Position numbers and translations under genes: made by a program
Notes under the pieces: generated by a model
The model's input: only the letters and a program-made list of their open reading frames with translations
Databases searched by the model: none
What the model was told of the DNA's origin: nothing
NCBI GenBank assembly: GCA_029204225.1
Contig: CM055094.1
Location: 6,330,548 to 6,394,547, forward strand
Length of the DNA stretch: 64,000 nt
Direction of reading: 5' to 3'
From: Diphasiastrum complanatum
Lineage: Eukaryota > Streptophyta > Lycopodiopsida > Lycopodiales > Lycopodiaceae
In this document: in pieces, positions 53,345 through 64,000 of the stretch
Layout of the letters: every line of letters starts with the position of its first letter
Position numbering within the stretch: the first letter of the stretch is position 1

Positions 53345-54978
53345 TGACAACATTACTTATATGGAGACAGATTTGAATTTTTGACGGATCATCAAAATCT
53401 TCAATTTTATTGTGATGCTACAGATTTAAAGGGGAGGCAAGCTAGAGGGGCTGAGCTGATGCAAATATTTGACTTTTCTATATGTTATTGTAAAGGAAGT
53501 CAAAATACTCTAGCAGATGCTTTGAGTAGGTTACTGGTTATTAATCAGTTGTGCTTTACTGTTATAGAACCGGGATTGTTTCAGTCTCTTCAAGGACTAT
53601 ATGAGTCCAATCCTTTTTTTGGAAAGCAAAGACTGAAATGGATTTCCTCATTTAAAATAGGATTTTGTTTCGAAAAGGAAAGGTGTGTGTACCGGAGAAT
53701 GACACTATAAGGGCCCAAGTCTTGTATGAGTGTTATGATAGTCCATGTGCAGGACATCCAGGTATACAAAGAACACTTGACTTAGTTCGAAGGCAATTTT
53801 GGTGGCCTAAGATGAAAAGTCAGGTAGAAGCCTATGTACTTAAATGTATAAGTGCCAATTAAATAAAGCAGAGAGATTAAAAGCTAGTGGCCTATTACAT
53901 TCTTTAGATATTCCTACAGGAAAGTGAGAAAGTACATCTATGGATTTTGTGGTCGGGCTTCCACGTACAGGGAAGGGCCACGATTCTTATGAAGTTTTCT
54001 CAATTTATCCCAATGAAAACTATTGTTAAAGATTCAGAACTAGCTCAACTGTTTGTTGAGAAGCCTTTTCGACTGTATGGGCTGTCTTGCAATATTGTCA
54101 ATGATCGTGACCCAAAATTCACTGGAAATTTTTGGCAAGCAATATTTGAAAAGTTGGAAACAACTTTAAGTATGACTTCTACAGATCATCCAGAATCAGA
54201 TGGTCAAACAGAAAGGACCAATCAGACGATGGAGGATATGCTTCAAGCATATGTGGGCCATTGGTAGTCTGATTAGAAACAGTACCTTCCACTGGTGGAA
54301 TTTGCATATAACAGTGCAAAACATTCAACAACCGGATTCAGCCCTTTCATGCTTATGTATGGTTTTCAATGTCGACCACCAATTAGTGTTGACATGAAAA
54401 ACCTACAGGTGCAAGCATCAATTGATTTCCTTGTGGATATGCAAGAAATGCTACAACTGTCTAAAGGTAGCATAAGAAGTGCCCAAGACAAGGCAAGACA
54501 TTATGCTTATCTATCTCGGAAGCACAAGGTATTCATGAACAACGATTGGGTGTTTTTGAGAGTTCCTAGTCACTCTAGAGGCTTGAAAATTGGTAAGTGT
54601 GCAAAGTTGGCACCTAGGTATTGCGGTCCTTTTAAGGTTATCCAAGTGATAAACAAAGTCACATACAAACTAGACCTTCCAGCTAACGCTGAAATTCATC
54701 ATGTTTTCCACGTGTGTAGTAAGTTGAAACCCTTGTTAGGGGTTGGGGAAACCCTACTCCCTTTGGAAGATCTAGTAGAACTTCTTCGTGATGAGTCTAC
54801 GAGTGGACCACCTAAACCTGAGGTGATTGTTAATAGTCGGCAGAAGACTCTACGGAGTAGAGTGCTTCAAAAAATTTTAGTCAAGTGGAGGGGCAAATCA
54901 GAAGAGGAGGATACCTGGGAAAAGGAGACTGATCTTTTAAAGAATTTTCCAATTTTTTTCCTACAAGGAAAACTTTAA
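53345..54978 (+). mobile_element. Chromovirus pol, 5'-truncated (RNase H to chromodomain)
   Basis: Plus strand: RNase H tail (FLTDHQNLQFYCDAT; NTLADALSR), integrase zinc region (DSPCAGHPGIQRTLDLVRRQFWWPKM), core (SMDFVVGLPRTGKGHDS, keeping its first catalytic Asp; [26 protein letters not shown]), then a 227-codon frame (54295-54978) with FAYNSAKHSTTGFSP, a PRYCGPFKV segment and a C-terminal chromodomain, LQKILVKWRGKSEEEDTWEK. RT and gag are absent; frameshifts at about 53650, 53860, 53950 and 54265. Confidence 0.85.
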
Positions 54979-56060
54979 GTTTAGGGGGGAGGAATGTTAC
55001 ATACCTATGTAACTAGCGGTACTTCAGACCTCTATTGGTCCATTTAGTATTGAGGGCTAAATGGCAAGTTACCCTTGGATAAGGGTTACCCTTAGGATTA
55101 AGGGTATGTGCCTTTGGATAAGGGCAGGCAAGTGACTATGCCTTGGTCGGAGGTATGGAGTCACATGACCTTTGGACAAGGGGTACCCTTAGGATTAAGG
55201 ATAAGTGCCTTAGATTAAGGTACTGGTGTCCTTGGTTAAGGACAAATAGGTGTCTATGCCTTGGATGGAGGTATGGAACCTAGAGAAGTATTAGAAAGTC
55301 ATTGGATGACTATTTTTCTAAACCTTGGGCCTCAACCTTGAACCATATCACTTTATTGGTCTTGGACCAAAGTATACTTGCACAACTTGGGCAATGGACC
55401 CTGTGGGAGGGTGCCCTCCCACAAGGTCCATTGAGTTTCAAGTTCCACAAGAATAGCAATCAAAGAGTCATAAGTTATGGAAGTTGTCTGATGACCTTCC
55501 ATAAGCCTATGAAGGCTCTTGAACTCCTCTAGGCCTCTCTCTTTCTCATTGGATGTGCATGGAACTCTATAGTGTATTGGAGGGTACCAATTGCCATCTA
55601 TATAAGGGGAGCAGGGTGCCCATTGGGAGAAAGAGAGATCTCTTTTACTTGTATTGCTTATGCTCTAGTGTGGCTACTAGTGTATAGAGTACTTTCTTGT
55701 GTGTAGTATGCTGAGGGTTTGGATCTTGCTTATGGTATGGGACATAAGTAGGGTTTGGATCTTGAATATGCTATGGAGTGTTGTGGTATGCTTGTGATTT
55801 GTTTATGGTTAGCAAGGGGGTGCTAGATAGGTCTTGCTTGAAGCTCGAATCTACTTGGGTGGTGAATACTTGAGGCCAGCTTGTTATCTACCTTTGTGTT
55901 TAAGAGTAGGGACACATGTGGAGGAGAGATCCTTGGAGGCTTGCAGATTCTTACTTGTAGTGGAGTCATCCTAGCTTGGAGTTGTGAAAGCATCTTGGAG
56001 CTTGCAGGTTGCTTGGAGGACATTTGGAGGCTCTACCTTGGATTTGGAAGACTTTTTTTC
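54979..56060 (+). repeat. Chromovirus polypurine tract and 3' LTR
   Basis: TTTAGGGGGGAGGAA at 54980-54994, then the LTR from TGTTACATACC at 54995. A TATA box, CTATATAAGGGG, lies at 55598. The LTR contains repeated CCTTGG/TTAAGG variants (55060-55260). The right end is uncertain, at most about 56070, where copia coding sequence resumes. Confidence 0.8.
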
Positions 56061-56084
56061 TTCTACTTGTTAAAGAAGCTCTTC

Positions 56085-56585
56085 ACACAGCCACTTCTGA
56101 ATCAACTAATATGTTGTGGCATTTCAGACTTGGCTATCTTAGCTTCAATAGTATTAAGCAAATGTCTACTTAGAGTCTAGTACAAGATCTGTCTTCTGTC
56201 AACAAGCCAACTTCTCCATGCGAAAGCTATATTATCAGCAAGCATGCTAGAAGTCCCTTCATTTTAGATTCAGTTCATACTTCCAAAGGCTTGTTTGGCC
56301 TTGTACATAGTGACATTTGTGGCCCGATGTAGACTGCTTCAACAGGGGGAGCTCTCTATTTTCTAACCTTCATCGACGACTTCTCTCAAAGGATTGCTAC
56401 TTACTTTATGAAGAACAAATATGAAGTGCTTAAGTTCTTCAAGCAGTTCAAGGCGTCTACAGAAAACCAGACCTAGAGGAAGATCAAGTATCTACGCACA
56501 GATGGAGGAGGAGAGTACATCTCCACATAATTCAAGAATTTTTGCAAGGCCAGTGGAATACATCAGTAATTTACAACCAGCTACT
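56085..56585 (+). mobile_element. Copia C GAG-pre-integrase and integrase fragment
   Basis: Plus strand: NMLWHFRLGYLSF, VHSDICGPM, LTFIDDFSQRIATYF, YLRTDGGGEYIST. The conserved DI…DDFS…GGEY layout is present, with three stops. It probably continues the gag at 52.95 kb, the chromovirus block lying between. Confidence 0.75.
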
Positions 56586-57194
56586 GACTTCAATCCAATG
56601 GATTTTAGGAATATTTCTCAAACTGAATATTTTAACCAAAATGTGAGTTATCAAATTCCAAATCAACAAGAGGTTAAAGACAAAAAAACATACCCAAAAT
56701 GGTATCAATAACCATCTTCATCCACCAAAAATATCAGATTACAGTCTAGAATTAAATCTAGATATCCAGAGTTTTGTTGAATTTTCTGAAAATTCAGTTG
56801 TCACTCTTGGAATCATTATGATTCATTATCCAATTGAGCGCTCTAGGATACAATCACTAATGAATTGAGTCTATATCTCAACTGAGAGTTACTCACCCAA
56901 GAATTTTGTATATCCTATGCACACAATGTTTTTCTGATGAACCCAAATGACTCATAAATCATGTGTCTTACAAGCAATACACACAAACAAATAGTTTTTG
57001 GTGAATTTTCTTCACACTGTTTGTTTTACCAATTAACTTCCTCAAGAGTAAACCTACTACTCAAGTTAATTGCCAATGACTTAGAAATCTCAAATGTCTA
57101 GGTGCAGATCTTAATTGTACACGTACAGCACCACATTTAGATCCATATCCAAATCACTATTAAGTTAACCAATAAGTCTTTCACCGAAAGATCT
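56586..57194. other. Nothing recognised
   Basis: AT-rich, no domain. Confidence 0.4.
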
Positions 57195-57785
57195 GTTAAC
57201 TTTGCAAGTATCTGTTTCAACAATACTTGATCATATGCCTATGTTTACTGACTAGGTTAAGTGCACCAAATAACCCTAGCAACCAGGAACACATAGTAGA
57301 TCCATACAAGATTAATCGTGCACATATGAGAATAATCTCACTATGACCCAATACATAACACATATGTTTTATCTGGCAGATTCCTCCAGAATCCGCATAT
57401 GTTACTCTCAAATCTCATTGAGAATCTTGTAACTCAGCTACAAAAGAATTTTATTTCTCATGAGTAAATAACATATCTTGGAAAATCTCTGAGACTAGGC
57501 GTACATCCTCTTTCATGAGTTTTCCAACCCACTTACAACTTGTACCAAATTTCCCTCATCAACCCCTCCGTGATCCTAGCATTCCAACTAAGATTAGGTT
57601 GATTTTACACAGACATCCCAATGATCAAATTCACTTCTATCCCACACAACCTAGGATTAGTCACTTCTGATCTTATTAAGTACTATAATGATTTCCAATT
57701 TCAATCCATCTCTAGTTCTAGATTGTTCCAACACAATCCCTAGAGAATTTCTCTCCACTATGTGCAACTGATAGGTTTCTACAAT
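57195..57785 (-). repeat. Dispersed repeat, copy 2
   Basis: Reverse-orientation match of 12765-13415 with scattered substitutions and short indels. No coding content. Confidence 0.7.
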
Positions 57786-58710
<925 letters not shown>

Positions 58711-58814
58711 CTCTCTCGTTTCGCTTCTCTGCTGCGACTGTCCTTGCTTAGAGGAAAAGAGATCTGTGAATGCTCTTGGAAGAGCACTAGTGTGGGAGAT
58801 ACTACGAAGCGAAG

Positions 58815-59752
58815 TGTTGAATTATTCTACTATCGGGAGTGATTCATCCGAATAATCGATATTTAATCTACATCCATTCATTTATTCAGTTATGCAGTTT
58901 TATTCGTGTTTCTACACAGTCTGCAAAAATACTCGGGAATTACTCAACAAGTGGCTCCGACATATTGGACAAATTCAACGAACTATAGAAGAAGTTGAAG
59001 ACGTCGAAGTAAGACAGTTACTGTTTTTGCCTATTATGAAGCTTACGACTTGCCCTAACTACTTTGCAAGTAAATTTTCGGGAGGGCCTAACTGGATGGA
59101 TGACAACGTATTATGGCTAACTGCCAATCGCGACCTATGACCTAATTAAGATGCCCTAATTGGATAAGCTTAAATCACTTTAGTATAAATAGTTGATCAA
59201 TATAGAAGAATAAGAGAGAGAGAAAATACATAGGAGATGACTCATGGAGCTTTATTAGTGTTCCATTTTGAGTATTGCTATTAGCGCATACTGCTTATTA
59301 GTAGAAGTGCATCAGACAAAGTGAACAGTTATTTAGAGATAGTTTAGAGTACGTGGTTGCATCTACTACTATTTTGTGCTCATCATCATTTGACTTTGTA
59401 CATGCTACTTACTGAATCAATCTGTATTCTTATTGCATTGAGTATTATGTCAGAATGTATTCATGCTTCTCTGAATTTATTAATAGCTAATAAATTGCCT
59501 ATCGTTTTGTCCGATGCTGCAATATTCTATACATTACTTCACTCTGTAATTGTTTGCCTACGAAGTCATTTTAGCGCTAATAATTTCAAAGTAAGCTGCT
59601 AAAATATCGAACATGACGATTATCATAATAGCTTTGTTTGATTTATGATAGGCATAGTCATACATAAGGAAGAAGGATCATTCCAATGTGCTCGATAGTT
59701 TGTCTTTCAATTTTGACTTAATCACTATCGAATCATATTTTTTTCTTCCAAC
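58815..59752 (+). repeat. Solo-like copia LTR (938 bp)
   Basis: TGTTGAATTATTC at 58815 to TTCCAACA at 59752. It aligns along its length with the LTR at 40571-41346. No internal copia sequence on either side; the flanking 5-mers (CGAAG, CTAAA) do not match. Confidence 0.75.
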
Positions 59753-59754
59753 AC

Positions 59755-60275
59755 TAAAATCATGGGGACATTACCTACATGGTAATAAGTTCATGATGAG
59801 CACGGATCACCAACCGCCAAAGTACTTTTGTAATCAAAATGATTTAAAATGTCGTAAGGCCCAATGGTTAGAACTCATGCAAAAATTGACTTTGAAGTGT
59901 GATACATAAAAGTTATCACCAGTCGTGTGACTAACACACTTAGTCAAGTTAGTAAAGTGAATGAACTTTCCTTTACTAAAATTAGCATATACTCTTATCC
60001 TATCTTGAGAAATCTTTGTAAAAAAGACCCACGTTTTGGACCAATTTGGTGGAGAGTTATGGCAGACTTGTCAAGTGAGATCGATGTACAAGGGAGAAGA
60101 GGAAGTGTTGATGATTTTTCTATTCGTAAGGGACTTTTGTTCATGAAAGGAAAGACAATGTGTGCTCGATGTGAATGCCCTTTAAAAAAAGTCTCTCCGA
60201 ATGTCGTGACTCACCTTGTATGGGACACCCAAGCAAGGCACGTACCTCAATGTGGGGACATGGTTTGTCTATAGA
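59755..60275 (+). mobile_element. Ty3/gypsy RNase H and integrase-linker fragment
   Basis: Plus strand: KSWGHYLHGNKFMMSTDHQP (RNase H), then TNTLSQVSKVNELSFTKI and a linker to FSIRKGLLFMKGKTMC, ending HVPQCGDMV. Stops and frame changes. Confidence 0.6.
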
Positions 60276-61930
60276 GAATTAGACCATTGGATTAGAGAAT
60301 TTCCTTCAACATGTGGTGGAGCATAGGAGGAAAAAATTGAATTGAAATTAGGATTTTGAGATGCTATTTTTTCTAATATTGAAATTGACTGATTACTTCA
60401 ATACAGCTATAAGTTTACATATAACAGAGATTTAGGGCTATTCTAGTCACGTAATATGGGGAGAAAAAGTTGAAGAAAAAAAGGCCAAAGCTCTAAAATA
60501 TATGGCATGGACACTTGATTTTTTTTTTCCATCCATTATTTGTAAATCTCTACATGTCTTAAGCAAATGAAGTTTTGTTAATGCATATACAACTCAATGT
60601 GTAAAATATAGCTAATCTAAGAATGGCAGAGAATCTCATTAGACATTGAAGACCAATTGTCTATGCTCATTTTTAATTTGAAGCTTGCTATTTTGAATCC
60701 ATGTGACTGGCCTTGGGAGTTGGGTAAGGACTCCTTGTTGCGACATCGCCTCAAAGGGCACTGGGACTTGAGCGGTTTTCCCAAGACACGCTTAGGAAAA
60801 CAAGAATTCGTGACATGGCTCAAACTGAGAAAATCCCACTGCCACATGAGACTTACATCCTCCACTAGCTAGGCTGACATACTATCAGACACTTACAAGC
60901 ACATAGCTGTAAAGTTGACATAAATGAGCGACTAAGGCTCAACCTGAGAAAATTCTATTACCACCATAAGATTGTACCCTCACCAGATAGACAGCTAGTG
61001 GACATAACGACAAGTCAATGAGCATATCAAATGACTACTTTGTTTCTGACATAGCAAATGCATAAACACATACAACTCTGACTCATATCTAGAATCTCAT
61101 GACAAGATAACATGCAAGCCCACACACACTCGAGCAAATCAACAAGAATGATAAAGTATCAAATACATGACCATGGCCTACCTAGATGTGGTATCATGTC
61201 GTACCAGCATCTGTCACATGTAGATCCATTGCTATAGCAATAGTCTCCAAATTAGATCCTCTTGCTAAAGACCCACACCTATCATCAAGATGCCCTCACA
61301 TCCAAGCATATCAAATAGATGTCACCATACATCATCCAAGATCAATCATCTCGAACCAATGAGCGCTCCAAGCTCACCCCTAATGTATATCTTAAACAAA
61401 ACCATGCTCCAAGTCGCTTTGCCTTGACATCCTATCCAATAAGTTTTGAAAGTTGATCCCCATCCATTCCCCATGCTCCAAGCACATGAGTCTACCAAGG
61501 ACTCAATGATTGAATGTACACAAACCTCACCATAGGCTCTGAGTAGCTCGCCCATCTCCCAAAGATATTGATGATGGTCTGCCTCTCCTACATCCCATGT
61601 AGGCTCAAATTTCCCATGCCTGACATTGCCAACTTTGATTTGACTAGCATTTAGGCTTCATGCCCAAAACCTATCTCACCATTTTATCCATCATGTCAAT
61701 CAAAGCAAAGCAAATGCAAACTAGATCCACTGTCGTGATGATTGAATCACCTACGATGCATACCATATCAGGTAGGATAGTTCCATTAGAATCTTGTACC
61801 ATACCATCTGACTACCAAATATCCAATACCCATTGATAGTTCTCCAAGAATTTGTCCACCTATAGTGCAACTAGATTTAACCAAACAAGCTGCATCTTGC
61901 TTACCAAATAATGATGGATAGAAAACACAA
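60276..61930. other. Nothing recognised
   Basis: No coding segment, terminal repeat or RNA gene seen. Confidence 0.4.
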
Positions 61931-61949
61931 CATGTGCGCAACAACTAGC

Positions 61950-63045
61950 ACATAGCCATGAACGTTGAGTATAATTCACTGATGAAGAACAAAACCTGGC
62001 ATTTTGTCGAAGCTCCTCCTGATGCAAAGATTATCGACACTAAGTGAATCTTCAAGTTGAAGCTCAATCAAGATGGTTCGACAACCAAATGGAAAGCTCG
62101 ACTAGTCATCAAAAGATGTGAACAAACTTATGGGATTGACTACACTGAGACGTTCAGTGCAGTAGTAAAGACTTCAATCAATTCGATCACTACTTGCTAT
62201 CGTAGTAGCCAAAGATTTGAAAGTTCACTAGATGGATGTTTATATAGCTTTTTTGAATGGATACATACAAGAAGAAAGCTATATCCATTAACCCAAAGGT
62301 TATGTCCTGCAAGGCCAAGAACACAAGGTATGCAAATTGCAGAAAGCTCTCTACATGTTGAAGCAAACTCCAAGGCCCTAGTTTGATAGAATCAATCAAT
62401 TCTTGTTGCAGCATGACTTCATCCCAAATTCTGTTGACTCTAATGTTTATCTCAAACACAGAGGCCCAAGCTATGTCATAATAGCTCTATACGTTGATGA
62501 CTCTCTGATCATTAGCAATTTGAATCAATTACTACAAGAGACAAAGTTTCTATTATCGAAGGAATTCGAAATGACCGATTCAAGCCCAATGCATTACCTC
62601 CTCGAGATCGAGATAACCAGAGACAGAACAAGCAAAAGGATTGTGGGAAGCCAAGAAAGGTATCTAACCAGTGTACTTTATAGGTATGGCATAGACTCGC
62701 CTATGGATCCAAGATTCAAACTGTCGAAGGACATGTGTCCAAGCAGAGAATAAAAAGATGTGCAAATACCCATGTCAATCAATAGTTGGATCTATCACGT
62801 ATGTCATGGTCTGCACTCGACTCGATCTCGCCTATACAGTCAACACATTTTGGAACAGTTTATGTTAAATCCTGACCTACCTCACTAGCTCTAATGAGAG
62901 TACTAAAATACATTCAAGCCACAAAGCACTATGCTCAATGTTATAATGGAAATGCAAAGGTCTCTCTAACTTTACAGGTTTATTCTGACTCTGATTGGGT
63001 TGGAGATATTGGATTTCGAATGAAAGGGCCATGAGAGGCTTGAAT
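61950..63045 (+). mobile_element. Degenerate Ty1/copia RT-RNase H fragment
   Basis: Plus strand in several frames: KNKTWHFVEAPPDAKIIDTK, KWKARLVIKRCEQTYGIDYT, ALYVDDSLIISN (RT active site, 62490s), MTDSSPMHYLLEIEITRD and YSDSDWVGDIG (RNase H start, 62980s). Same family as the 36.6-kb and 9.7-kb elements by pattern. Confidence 0.8.
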
Positions 63046-63208
63046 GCCATTTTTTTGAAGAATTTTTAATAAAAATCTTACACTAATGATTCAAATCAAA
63101 ACTGATTTCTAACTACCCTTACACGCCAACAACACAAAAGGTTGCAGTAAGGGTCCTTCCACTTGGACTGGTCTTGGAGGCAAAATCGAAATGGTAATCA
63201 TTCCAAGG

Positions 63209-63500
63209 ATCAACTTTATTAAATTTGGAAGAGGTTACATTCATACATAGACTAACTGATCTCAGGGCCACCAACACGTGTTGGGCATTGCTTGGCTCAT
63301 GTTGGTAGAGGGCAATGAGACCTAGCGACTGGATTCTTGGTGTTGTTGCTAGGAATCAACTTTATTAAATTTGGAAGAGGTTACATTCATATATAGACTA
63401 ATTAATCTTGGGGCCACCAACACGTGTTGGGCATTGGTTGGCTCGTGCTGGTAGAGGGAGATGAGACCTAGTGACTAGATTCTTGGCGCTAGTTGAGTTG
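63209..63500. repeat. 146-bp tandem duplication
   Basis: ATCAACTTTATTAAATTTGG begins at 63209 and 63355. The copies are about 90% identical and both contain CCACCAACACGTGTTGGGCA, itself with a CCAACACGTGTTGG palindrome. Confidence 0.9.
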
Positions 63501-63603
63501 CCCAAATTTTTGTTTGTCAGACTCCCCATATAGTCCTGGTGTGATTCAATGTGTCCCCTCTGTCCTGGAATATAGTGTTATCTAGTAAAGCATGCTTTTT
63601 TGT

Positions 63604-63720
63604 GTTGGAATTCTATGCTCAAGCCTAATTCCATTAGGTAATGAGCATTTTGAAAAATTTGTATATACTTATTCTTGAAAAACACAAAAAATTATAAAGG
63701 CTTGAATTTCCAACAAAGGA
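63604..63720 (+). repeat. LTR start of the Copia C family
   Basis: TGTTGGAATTCTATGCTCAA with similarity over about 60 bp to the LTR at 51365. It may be the 3' LTR of the 62-63-kb copia element; continuation beyond 63.7 kb was not checked against a full copy. Confidence 0.6.
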
Positions 63721-64000
63721 TCAAAAAATTCAGGATCGAATTTTTCAACCCCCTCTGATACAATGTGAATAATTTCAAATCATTAAGATCCAACATGTGT
63801 CCCTTAATCTTTGGTTAGAAAGTCAACACAATCAACAACATTGCCAATGTAGAAAAAACAGCATCTACTCAATGAAAGAGATGCAAACTCAATAAGAACT
63901 TGATCAAACATCAAGTATATGGTAAAATGAAGCTGTTGTTCATACAATAAAAATACCCTAATTTACTTCCCACATGTGGATCCAAAAATAGCAAAATATG

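Noticed and set aside
63250-63440. G-box regulatory pair from CACGTG in the 63.2-kb repeats
   Set aside because: Both copies arise from one tandem duplication, and no gene lies nearby to regulate.

Overview
This is a stretch of a land-plant nuclear genome. The signs are a split plant-type gene with GT/AG introns, Ty1/copia and chromodomain-bearing Ty3/gypsy retrotransposons, primer sites of the plant initiator-Met type (TGGTATCAGAGC), long TC/GA microsatellites and AT-rich intergenic DNA. The retrotransposon load and the 7-12 kb introns suggest a large-genome lineage such as a gymnosperm or a fern. That is an inference, and the species cannot be fixed from the window.

The one complete cellular gene is COG8, the Dor1-family subunit of the conserved oligomeric Golgi tethering complex, on the minus strand. 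I could join 12 exons from an ATG at 48429 to a TGA at 24449. Every junction is GT/AG and in frame, giving 569 residues from a 24-kb locus. Nearly all of that length lies in two introns. Intron 1 (12.5 kb) holds a copia element (36.6-41.3 kb), a gypsy remnant (41.35-42.5 kb) and a copia element interrupted by a younger copia element (42.7-47.3 kb). Intron 2 (7.2 kb) holds a gypsy element (29.6-33.6 kb) and copia pol fragments (34.5-35.4 kb). All recognisable intronic elements run antisense to COG8.

Left flank (1-24 kb): an isolated minus-strand exon at 3978-4269 with a good donor site, of unrecognised function, preceded by a duplicated telo-box segment; unrecognised protein-like patches at 6-8 kb and 20-23 kb; a minus-strand copia with an intact 1.15-kb LTR (9.7-12.8 kb); a very long TC microsatellite inside a copia RT (13.5 kb); a CDC20-like WD40 fragment (14.4 kb); and two related gag-protease fragments, one of them inverted in part (15-19.5 kb).

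Right flank (48.4-64 kb): the COG8 5' leader and upstream tandem repeats; a 1.6-kb solo LTR (49.6-51.2 kb); a copia element (LTR, primer site, gag, integrase) split by a rearranged chromovirus (51.4-56.6 kb); a second copy of a dispersed repeat (57.2-57.8 kb); another TC microsatellite; a solo-like LTR beside a gypsy fragment (58.8-60.3 kb); and degenerate copia pol (62-63 kb). No tRNA, rRNA, CRISPR array or other intact cellular gene was recognised. All retroelement reading frames are interrupted.
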